Part shown: positions 45,601 to 54,910 of the stretch, in pieces
How positions within the stretch are numbered: position 1 is the first letter of the stretch
Layout of the letters: every line of letters starts with the position of its first letter
Source of the DNA: Theristus sp. LFF4_11
Lineage: Eukaryota > Nematoda > Chromadorea > Monhysterida > Xyalidae
DNA: 64,000 nucleotides
NCBI GenBank assembly: GCA_030248135.1
Contig: JASANC010003655.1
Span: forward strand, 44,762 to 108,761
Direction of reading: 5' to 3'
Notes under the pieces: model-generated
Databases searched by the model: none
Told to the model about the DNA's origin: nothing
What the model saw: the letters and a program-made list of their open reading frames with translations, nothing else
Translations under genes and position numbers: made by a program

Positions 45601-47945
45601 TCACACGACGCCCAAAACTGAGTCATTTTTGGAACTTTGGAGTTTCTAAAGGCGCGTTTAGCAATTAGATTTTCGTGCGTACGCACGGAGACAGAACTTA
45701 AAAAATGGCTACGCGAATTAGAATTTCGTACGCATGACTGTCGTTCGCACGTAACGACTGTTTTGCGCACATGATTTAGAACGTTGTCCGTGCGCACGCA
45801 AAAAAACTTGTGCCCACGCGAATTAGAATTTCGTGCGTGTGACTTACGTCTGTCCGACACGACTGTTTTGCGCACGGGATTTAGAACGACTGTTTGTCCG
45901 TGCGTAAAAAGACAAATGCGCACGCGAATTAGAATTTCTTGCGCACGACTGTCCGTCGACTTTTTGCTGCTGGCAGCAAAAAGTCGTTCGACGGATGTGC
46001 GGAAAAGTTCATATTTTCCAGTGTCTGTTAATTTTAAGTTGAAAATCAAGGTATTTTAGATGTTGGGGCAACGGGAAAAAATGCTCAGTTTTATTTGGTG
46101 GGTCTACTTGCCTGTTTTGAAAAGAAAGAAAACTGAAATCTACTGGAAACTGTTGTTTTTCGTTGTTTGTTCGTTTGTTCGTTTGTTCGTTTGTTCGTTT
46201 GTTTGCTTGCTGGTTTCGGAGAAGGGGGCTGCTGGCTCCAAAAAAGCAAAACAGCTTCGATCAGCTTCTCTGTCACCTGCGCTTCGTCGAGCGAACTGAT
46301 CGGCGTCGGCGGAGATTTTGGGTCAGCATTTTCCATTTTTGAAAGATCCAAATCAAAATTTGTTCAAATTCAGTTTGTATATACCAAAACTGAAAGAATT
46401 TAGATTTTTACATGCGCTTCTTGAGAACACATGTGATAAAAATGCGACGACAAACTGAATGCAAAATGGGGAAGAAGGTAGGGGAAGGGGAGGGAATGCA
46501 AGGGAGATGACCACTAAAAAATAAAATTTGTCAATTCCCGTTTTCAAATTTGCTAGGGCAGACATTTGCATTTTTGTCCGCAACAGAACGGACTATTTTT
46601 GGTCACGGCATTTAGAACGACAGTCGTATGACGGATGCTACACGTTTTCTAATTCCCGTACGCAAGCTTGTCCGTCCGCACGTTCGGACATACCACACAA
46701 CTTTTTGCCCACGCGAATTAGTTTTCCGTATGTATGCACGACACTTCAGTCGTTCTAAATGCGGTGCGCAGTTTTCAGTTTTGTCGTGTGGCGTAAACGA
46801 AACGACTGTTTGCGCCCCGCATTTAGAACGACGTGCGTTCCGTGCGTACGTAAGAAAAACTAATTGCTAAACGCGCCTTAAAGACCATATCAGTTTTTGA
46901 ATGTGTTTTTTATTGAAATACAAAAGGATTGAATCAAAACTTTGCTGCTAAAAAAACGACCACTGACCGATCGGACAGCCAGCCAGCCATCAGCACGCCA
47001 ATCAGGAATCCGGCAAAGTTCAAGGACACGCCGTGCTCCACCCACCATTTGCGATCGCACACCAAATTCCACTGAAGAAGCAACAATGTGACATGGCAAG
47101 CACTTTCTCAGTTGTGGCATACGGTATTTTTGTATGATTTATCGCGTACAGTCGAACTCTAAATTATGGGGAATCAGCTGATTGGTTGCTGGCGCATGCT
47201 TTCTCTGCCGAACGACAGACTCCGACAGACGACCCCTCCACAGTAGTTTCTGCACAGAAAGCGTGCATGCACGTGACCACCAACCAATCAGCTGACTCCC
47301 TATAATTTAGAGTTCGACTGCAGTCGCACGCGCATGTGCACACCTGCGTGACAATCGTGTTGGCCAGCTGCGTGCGCTCGTACAGCCAGTGCGCGCATTT
47401 CGTCGTCGTCACGTTCACTCCTCCACTGTCGTCCACTGCGCGCTGTGCCGCTGCGGCGTACGCCTCCTCAAAGTCGAGCTTGGCCAGTTTCGTCCAGTTC
47501 AAGTCGGCACGCATCACGCACGCGTCGTAGTCTATCGAAGCGTCTCGGAAGGGGTTGCTGGCAAAATAATGAAAAACAGTTTCCAGGGCATCAAACTGCC
47601 GAAAAGTTCGGTGTTACACAGAAAACAGTGAGATTACGGTAAAACAACGTACGTGAGGTTTCTCAGTTCGTCCAGCGACCATTGTGGGTTTCGGTCGCCC
47701 GGGTCACAGGCGTAGCTCGGAGTAACTTGATAGAAGATCACCTCCAGGTTGCCCAATGAGACCGCAAATTCGCCATAACCGCACAAGATCAGCAGCCACA
47801 TTTGCCAAAGGCCAAGTGGTCGAATCCACTCGAGGATTGTGTCGAATGAAACATTGTTGCTCAGATTGACATTCTCCGCAAGAAGATTGCTGTTTTCCGT
47901 GTTGTCCGTCAACTGTGAACTCGACGGTTCTCCGTTAGCAGGCAT
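42641..47945 (-). CDS. SLC22-type organic ion/carnitine transporter
   Basis: Twelve-helix major-facilitator carrier of the plasma membrane; SLC22 members move organic cations, anions, carnitine or zwitterions. Exons on minus: 47653-47945, 47344-47557, 46968-47071, 45463-45617, 44985-45153, 44485-44629, 44314-44408, 44041-44246, 43322-43512, 42641-42859. All phases agree and give 596 residues. After TM1 (about 40-60) comes the large extracellular loop typical of SLC22, with cysteines and sequons (NLT, NWT, NVT). Then GFLIGVLMAGWLSDRFGRR (190-208, MFS signature), PESARWLL near 315, and ELYPTVVRN in exon 9. The cytosolic tail after PETLGKRLPE is short and charged. The substrate cannot be read. 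The exon 8 and 9 donors (GTTCGT, GTTGGT) are weak but phase-consistent. Introns contain three family-2 MITEs, one family-5 MITE and a 1.2-kb TIR element. Confidence 0.95.
42866..43142. mobile_element. MITE family 5, copy a
   Basis: About 275 bp shared in direct orientation with 50910-51206, including GACTAGGAGTTGTCTTTTTC, CCAATCGTGTGTGC and ACACGTCAAATTTGACACAC. Termini resemble ACAGTAxGGxATGGCCGA and its inverse. Its end is about 10 bp from the SLC22 exon 10 acceptor. Confidence 0.75.
43839..44023. mobile_element. MITE family 2, copy a
   Basis: TIR CAGTCGAACTCxAAATTATA then GGGAATCAGCTGATTGGTTG, with its inverse at the right. It starts 18 bp downstream of the SLC22 exon 8 donor on the minus strand. 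Confidence 0.9.
44779..44948. mobile_element. MITE family 2, copy b
   Basis: Same TIRs, with TA on both flanks (44777-44778 and 44949-44950). In SLC22 intron 5, 37 bp from the donor. Confidence 0.9.
45650..46878. mobile_element. 1.23-kb TIR element, TAA duplication
   Basis: TIR AGGCGCGTTTAGCAATTAG and its inverse, flanked by TAA on both sides. Subterminal repeats GCGAATTAGAATTTCxTGCG and TTTAGAACGACTGT occur many times in both halves. A GTTTGTTC microsatellite lies at about 46155-46205. The longest frame across it (45366-46049 minus) is repeat-derived. No transposase, so non-autonomous. Ends and target resemble hairpin MITE family 1. In SLC22 intron 3. Confidence 0.85.
47149..47320. mobile_element. 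MITE family 2, copy c
   Basis: Same TIRs, TA on the left flank, 24 bp after the SLC22 exon 2 donor. It occupies most of the 272-bp intron 2. Confidence 0.9.
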
Positions 47946-49640
47946 TTTCGCTACTTTGGTGAAATATGTTTTTTGTCAATAATGAATTTCAAACGGGTCA
48001 GGTATCACTCCCACAAATAGCGAGTTGCGAGTTGCAGGAGCACGCACAATTGCATATCCTTCAGAAATTTTTGTCACCTCAAGTAATTCTTCGACCCACG
48101 TGATCTGGTATCCAGCTATGCAAACCGTGGGTTCGAATATCCTACATTGAGATTGAAATTTTCCGACTGATGCCTGGGTCTCTCTACTCCTAAATAGAAA
48201 ACAAACAATAGCAGAGCCAAGCCATTCCCAAAGAAAAACGTTTCGTTTCATAATCATTTTTTAAATAAAACTAGTTTTCAAGCAAATGTGTCTGTCTAGA
48301 CAAATCTGTCACCATGCTCCATGCACCATAAACATGTTTACTTCGTTACACACAAAATCCCCAGAAAAGTTGGTCATTAAAAACCTTTCAGCAGAGTTAT
48401 TTTTACAAATCCGGTTACAATTGAAAGGTAGTGGAGTAATTTGTGAACAATTTACTTTCAGCATTAACGCCAAACAATAAAAGCATCATCACACTATAAC
48501 ACAGGTTGTGGGATTGAAATGCGTCCTATGATTCATGGCAAATGACCGCAGCAGTGACAAAATCCATTGCAACAATGGACAGTACTTTGCAGTTGTACAA
48601 TTCACTGGACAACAGTTGTACAATGTCTGACACATTGTACGCACTTTTTGTCACGAATAAAATAAATAATGCACGTAACCTAGTTTTCACCGGATTAGCT
48701 AAGTAATTATGCGTTGGCAGCTGTCTAAGGCAGTTCGAAAGCATATTTGTCTCGACGTCCTCATGCAAAAAGGGCCCCATGTCAATGTCCACCTTTCGGT
48801 CGTTTCTGAGATTACGGATATAGGGTTTTGCCTACGTATTTTTTATACTTTCCCGGGATTGTGTGATTTTGCGTGATTCGCTGCTTTTTCATTCAGAGAT
48901 TTGGGGTAAAAAATCGGGTCTTGCTGAGGTAAAATTTTTTGTGCCGGTCTTCATTGCATTTTAGACCCGGGGGCACCACGACCACGGTATGCATCTACCA
49001 GGCGAAACTGTGCGTTTCATTCCATTTTATTTTGAATTTTTCATTCCTCAGGCGATTTTTATTTTGAAAATTTAAAACAGTTTCATCATTAAATCGGTTT
49101 TTTGGCCCTTTTTGCATGACGACGACGGTTTGAACTGGCATTTGTCGTTATTAATAATCAGTTAAAAATGTTTCTACAGTTTTCAAATGATAGTTCTATT
49201 TTTTTTAAAGAACACATGTAAATGCCCTACTTTAGCCTCGTGCATTCTCGCACGCACCTTTCTCCTTTTTCGTGCTGGGAGTGTGCGGCGTAACTGCGTA
49301 TAACAGGGTGCGTGTGTGCAAATGGTTATCTACTCGTTTCTGATTGGTGGTTGTGGCTGTGTCTGATTGGTTTGTGTTCTCTGGTTCTGTGTGTTGATTG
49401 GTTGTTTCGAACTTGTTTCTTTCGTAACCCAGTTAATCCGGTGTCCACGTGACTCACTGCATAAATACCCGTGCCCGGCTATTGTTCGTTGTCAGTCAGT
49501 GTCAGCCAGTGTGTTGTTTCTTGTGCTTGTTGAGCTGCTGACGCGTCCCTATATTAACGTCCAACCGTTTATCCTGGCGGCGCCGTTTCATTTCCTCTTC
49601 TGTCTGACCGTTTTATTCGAGTAAATAATAATAAAAAAAG
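47946..49640. other. No confident gene; repeat-like
   Basis: 5' flank of the SLC22 gene, then AT-rich sequence. At 49240-49640 a stretch with GCATAAATACCCGTGCCCGG, repeated CAGTCAGTGT/CAGCCAGTGT and a final TTATTCGAGTAAATAATAAT looks promoter- or LTR-like, but no second copy was found. A B-box-like GGGTTCGAATATCC sits near 48130. Confidence 0.35.
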
Positions 49641-49644
49641 AGAA

Positions 49645-49872
49645 ATTTATTCAAACGTGTCCGGACTAAAATGACGTCATTTGCTTTAAAAACGCCCGTT
49701 TGTCAAAGTACAGGCACTAAAATGTCAGTTTGGTGTGACTGATTCGACATCACCATTTGTTTACGGGAAGAAATCGGCTAAACGGAAAGTCTGGTTTGCT
49801 GTGAACGGCAAGCGCATGTTTGGCGGCACATGACGTCATTTCAGTGGGACACGTTTAAAAAAATAGGCCATA
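49645..49872. mobile_element. MITE family 3 (CRE-bearing), copy a
   Basis: TIR-like arms AAACGTGTCCxxACTxAAAT followed by GACGTCAT, inverse at the other end, with a conserved core (AAAGTACAGGCACTAAAATG). Each arm holds the palindrome TGACGTCA. Confidence 0.85.
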
Positions 49873-50909
49873 CAATAACGACCGACAAACGCACAGACAC
49901 ACACACAACCCAAACGTAAACCGTTCTTTCACATTGAGCAAAAGTGCAGGGCAGGTCGACGATCCAAGCGTGCAGATCGCCACATCGACGCTTGAGGCCG
50001 GGCTCGGAGCGAACGTTGGAGTTGTCCTTAGTGCAAAAAAACATCACACCCGGGAGGCGATTTCACAGAGCGGGCAAGTAGCAGGAAATATTGGCTTTAC
50101 CGAAAATTCTCTCTGGATTATGAAATGGACATTGCAAGAATTGCTAAAAAAAACTTTGACGTTACTTGTCTTGCGAATTCCGCCCCAGTTGTCCTTGTAT
50201 GGTGCGTTCGCAAACGCTGAATCTAATACGAGAATAGCGAACCAGTAATCGACATCATTTTCACTTTATCATGCTGGCACAACAAACAAAAGCAAAATGG
50301 ACAGTTTCAGAGAACAAAAAATAGATAAGCACCCTGGAATACCTGTTGATTTTGTGTGGTTCTGTGTTTGTGTTTTGATCAACATTGCGTCTTTGTTGAA
50401 ACAGTTTAGTTCATTGAGGAGTGTGCGTGACAAAATGGGGACATGTAAAAATCATTTGTCCACGTTTTTTGACCACAGCAAGAAAATGTGTTGAATCAGA
50501 CATTGAGTCGGCAGCGGTTTCGGTGCAATTAGTTTCAAAATACGCGAACTTACGTGTTTACTTTTTTAACTGTATTCATTGTCATTACATATTCACTTCA
50601 TATTTTTTTGCGGGCAACGATGAACATATAGAGGAAAATTGCAAGTAAATATTTGAAATAATCTGATAAACCTGATGAACATTTTATCATGTGTCAAGCA
50701 ATATTATTATTGTCACGAAGAAACATGGAAATTGTTGTTCAAAACAGATGGATGATCAATAAATTTTTTTATATTCATTCACATGAACAACGCCATAGAA
50801 ATTCCACGCGAAAACGCACATACTGCAACTTGCAACAAGATGGCATGATTGTGCGCTGTAAAGATGCTATGGGGCTTGAAATCAAGGCTCATCTTTTTTT
50901 CCAATGGAG
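49873..50909. other. No confident gene
   Basis: Only short open frames (104 codons at 49934-50248 plus, 79 at 50689-50928 plus) without domains or convincing splice sites. Confidence 0.35.
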
Positions 50910-51206
50910 CTACGGCATGGCCGAATAAATAAAGCAGTCCTTGTATTCTTCCTCAAGGCGGGATTACAGTAGTTGCAGACTAGGAGTTGTCTTTTTCAAG
51001 AATGCCAAGGTAATTGCCAATCGTGTGTGCCAGGAGAGAAAGACTGAACAGAATATCACGAAGAATACCGGTAAATTAAAAAAAACACGTCAAATTTGAC
51101 ACACAATTGGGTTTCGGAATGACTTTTTTCTTTCATTCAAATTTCGCGCGCTCCTTACACCCTGAAAAAAGCTGTCATGTTTACTCGACCATTCCGTATT
51201 TTACAG
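50910..51206. mobile_element. MITE family 5, copy b
   Basis: Diverged direct copy of 42866-43142, ending with ACCATTCCGTATTTTACAG, the approximate inverse of its start. Confidence 0.75.
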
Positions 51207-51220
51207 CGTGTATGATGGTA

Positions 51221-51448
51221 TGACCTATTTTTTTAAACGTGTCCCACTGAAATGACGTCATGTGCCGCAAAACATGCGCTTGTCGTTCACAGCAAACCAG
51301 ACTTTCCGTTTAGCCAAGTTCTTCCCGTAAACAAATGGTGAATGTCGAATCAGTCACACCAAACTGACATTTTAGTGCCTGTACTTTGACAAGCGGGCGT
51401 TTTTAAAGCAAATGACGTCATTTTAGTCCGGACACGTTTTAATAAATC
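51221..51448. mobile_element. MITE family 3, copy b (inverse)
   Basis: Opposite orientation to copy a: AAACGTGTCCCACTGAAATG at the left and AGTCCGGACACGTTTTAATA at the right, with TGACGTCA in both arms. Confidence 0.85.
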
Positions 51449-52286
51449 CACAATAGATGTGTTTCAGTGTTTCTGCGAACGGTCAGCTTTGTAGCAGCGG
51501 GCGGTCCGAAACGGCACATCTGCGTGGTCAGCAAGCACAAAACGGCCAAGCGAGTTGCACTTTAGTGAAATGTACGGGTCGCCAAGGTGTTGCACGTTTT
51601 GATCGTCAGTCACTGCAACTCCGCAATGCCACGGAATGCCTAAATGTGAAACACAAAATTTGTAACAGTCACCCGGATGATGTTTGAAAGTGCCTTTTAG
51701 AAGTTTAAAAATGACTTTTTTAAACTTTATTTTTAGCACCCCTTTCCATTACCGATTTCGGAAACCCGAAGGCAGTAAGGCACCAAAATGCGGTTGTTTT
51801 CGGAGCAAGGACGGCTCACCCTCCTGTCCCATGGGCCAATGAAGGCTACGAGGCCCTCGTCACGTAACCTTGATTGTACATAGCTGTGATGCATCGTGCA
51901 ACCAATCAGAGCTGCCGATAGGTAATGTGGCCAATCAGCGGTCAACCGAACGCACCGCAAATGTCGTTGTGCGTCAACGGTATGACGCTATCAACCGGGA
52001 ATGTGTACGCCAGAATTTGCTGCATTGAGTTCTTACGCATGTCGACAGCACAGATTTCAGCATTCACTGTCAAATCGAAGTTTGACGTGGAAAAATGGCA
52101 GCCGATCACGCCAGATCCTATGAAAACCATGCAAAATCACAATGATGGACTTTTGGCAACTGAAATTTTAAACAGTGTTTTTTTTAATTACCCGTCTGTT
52201 CAACGTGGGTAGTTTTCGAAGTTTCCCAAGCCACGGCCACGTTATGATCTAATGTAGCTGCGAACACCAATAATAAGATGAGAGTG
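51449..52286. other. No confident gene
   Basis: Contains a diverged copy of the GGAAACCCGAAGG repeat (51757-51850). Open frames on both strands overlap, without recognisable domains. Confidence 0.35.
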
Positions 52287-52895
52287 TTACTTGCTTTGCG
52301 CATACAATTTTGCATTGTTTCGACAATTTTCATAATCTATTTTGTTTGACGGTTCGATTATGCATAAAGTTTTGAACTGAAAAACTGCCTGATTGCCATT
52401 TGTAGACTGTGCCAATTTGCGGAGCCCTCTGCTATAGCAACATGCAATGCAAAAATGTGCATGTCGTTCATTCTCTAGCGCTATACAGAACACGAAGATG
52501 CTGTGCAAACTGCATTGATGGTTTTTTATGTAACATGCTATAATGTCTTTCCACCGATGAATGTGTTTTTTGACCGCGTTTTTCAGTTTATCCAACGCTT
52601 TCTTTTCAAACGAATCGTCAACCGCGGTGTTTTTTGGTATCTGCGACCATGAAACTACATGTGTGTGTGTGTACATCGGGAACAAGGGACATCTTTTTTG
52701 GCGCTTGCTAAAAAACAGCAGCAAGCGACAGCTATGTAGATCTAAAAGTTTGACATGAATCAGGAACCAATTGTCGCTCAGAGAGTATTTTAGCTGCCTC
52801 TCGCATTCGTTTGTTGCCACGTTTTGCTCGTCCGTCACTGCATCTGTCACAATCGCAAAATGGCTGCTAATGTCAAAAAATTGTTGTCTAAGCAT
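52287..52895 (-). CDS. 202-codon open frame, unknown
   Basis: A single uninterrupted frame from ATG 52895 in AT-rich DNA, longer than expected by chance. It begins MLRQQFFDISSHFAIVTDAV, is Lys/Asn/His/Cys-rich and has a basic helical stretch (KKALDKLKNAVKKHIHRW) and clustered Cys/His near the C-terminal half. No signal peptide, membrane segment or family was recognised. It could be a fragment of a transposable-element protein. An opposing short frame (MAANVKKLLSKHLGGF, plus, from 52861) overlaps its start. No introns are evident. Confidence 0.3.
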   Translation of the reverse strand: MLRQQFFDISSHFAIVTDAVTDEQNVATNECERQLKYSLSDNWFLIHVKLLDLHSCRLLLFFSKRQKRCPLFPMYTHTHVVSWSQIPKNTAVDDSFEKKALDKLKNAVKKHIHRWKDIIACYIKNHQCSLHSIFVFCIALENERHAHFCIACCYSRGLRKLAQSTNGNQAVFQFKTLCIIEPSNKIDYENCRNNAKLYAQSK

Positions 52896-53662
52896 CTGGG
52901 TGGCTTCTCAGTGAATGAAGTGAAAGCGGCTTCCATTTACAAAGTTACAAAAAAGACTGAAAATGGCTCGTATTACATAATAAGCGTCATACTGGCTTGC
53001 TCCTGGCTAACTGTGGACCGTAAATCACGTTTCCGCTCGTTATGTAAACTGATATGATATACTTTTTTATTTCGCTTTCACCTTCCGTAACTTTTGCAAC
53101 ACAGGGTGGCGTCATTTGAGTCTAAGGGTTTTTAATAAAAGTTTCAATGTATAAAATAGATCTAAAAATTTGAATTTCAATCAAACATAAGCTTAACATG
53201 GCAAGGTGTCTTAATTAAACCTGAACACACTTTGTACACATGTGCAACACAACCGATTCTCATCCTGAATTTTTTCAGTTTTTTTGAAAGGGAATTTCCA
53301 ACCGACTCTGCAGGCAACAGAGTGTCAAAAAGTGCATATCCGCCAAATGGGACACACAGAATGAAAGATGACATATTGCAGTTGCGACTGCTACGTCGCG
53401 TCAAAAACAGAGTGTCTGTCTACTGTGTTTTTGAATGATGAACACTCAGCGTATAGCAGTGAGCATTTTCAAGCCCGAAATGTGCATTGTGGCTGTTCAC
53501 AGTTCAGAGAGCACGTCAGAAGTGGACAGCACAACGACAGGCACTATGTAGAACGATTACATTATATTCCTGCAATATCTATTGTGTCGATAGATACACT
53601 GAGTTGGTGCCAGTTTATGTTTTTGGCGCCTGTTGTACAGCAAAATCTTGCAACAACTTATA
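52896..53662. other. No confident gene
   Basis: AT-rich, with short overlapping open frames and no domain evidence. Confidence 0.35.
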
Positions 53663-54297
53663 CAGTGGCGGCCAAAAGTGTTGGAACGCTGCGCGCGTGT
53701 GTGCGTGTGAGCCGTGTATTGCGCGTGTGTTGCATCAGCCGTACAAACGCTATAAAAGAATCCCATGCTAATTTTTTTTAGTTTTTTAGACTACTGAGTG
53801 TATCTAGTACATGAATCGCAGTTTTTTTTCACTGAAGCACACATTTATTTGCCAAATACCGAGCATTACACACGCCTTCATTGCATATGACTGGTAGTAA
53901 AACTGATTCAAAATCATTGGCAAGAAAACTATTCTATGAAGTATTAGCGTTTGTTTGTGTTTGAATTATCTAACAGACGTGTATTGCGTTCATGTTTCGG
54001 GTTCCAGTCGGGTTGTATTGTTTATTCCGCTATATTTTCTTGCCAAACAATTTTGAAACAGTTTTACTGCCAAATGGAGGTGTGTTGTAATGTTCGGTAT
54101 TTGTCCAATAAATGTATGCTTCAGCAAAAAAAACCTGCGGATAGTTATTATTAGTGTATTAGATACATTCAGTAATCACAAAAACAAAAAAAAATTAGCA
54201 TGGGATTCTTATAATAGCGTTTGTGAGCCTGATGATACACACGCGCAACACACGCGCACAAACGCGCGCAGCGTTCCAACACTTTTGGCCGCCACTG
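53663..54297. mobile_element. Tc1/mariner-type element, copy b
   Basis: Same CAGTGGCGGCCAAAAGTGTT ends as copy a, TA on both flanks, TIRs of about 100 bp running to TTAGCATGGGATTCTT, and a 430-bp AT-rich centre without a transposase. It is three times longer than copy a. Confidence 0.9.
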
Positions 54298-54910
54298 TAT
54301 ATCAACTACGAAAGCCATCCTGAAGTTGGTTTTCCGCGGCTCACCAAGTGTTCGGCAGCCAAGTTGAGATAATTTGTACGATTAACTCTGATAAGGGATT
54401 TCATGCCAATACTTTGCGAAGGTGTTGTTAAAATAAAACTTTTTACAAAAAAAAAACAGAAACGTTGTTCATCGAGCTTGTCTCTTTCCGAGTGCAGAAG
54501 TTCTGTTAAGCTTATGGTTCACATAAAGTTATTAAAGTTACATTGGCTAAATTTATGATACTGTTGACAACTTTAGTTTTCACAGCAAAATACTGCCGTT
54601 TTGATGTGCTCACCCACGATGGGCTAAGCTATTGCTAATTCGTGCGGGAGATACGTTTTAAAGAAGTTTGTGAACAGTTTTAAACGACCGAATTCATTAT
54701 AAACACTTGCCGCTCGCAGAACACCGTGATTAATGTTAGTCGTATGTTGCGTTTTGCAATCGCGTTGAAAACACCATAAATGAGTGGCTGTTGTTTCAAA
54801 TCGTTTATATGTAAAGGGCTTTTACAATGGTCTTTCAGTTGATTTTGGTTTATTGTACACATACCCACAAGCATTTTGAATTTTAGCAAAAATTGTAACA
54901 AATATCAAAA
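54298..54910. other. Upstream region of membrane-protein gene
   Basis: No open frame of note. Presumed promoter and 5' UTR of the gene starting at 54911. Confidence 0.35.

Noticed and set aside
45366..46049. 227-codon minus frame in SLC22 intron 3
   Set aside because: It runs through SLC22 exon 4 in a different frame and through the subterminal repeats of the TIR element.
48100..48140. tRNA-like sequence with GGGTTCGAATATCC
   Set aside because: B-box-like only; no acceptor stem, no convincing A box spacing.
49240..49640. Solo LTR or promoter
   Set aside because: TATA-like motif and short CAGTCAGTGT repeats, but no second copy, primer-binding site or target duplication could be found.
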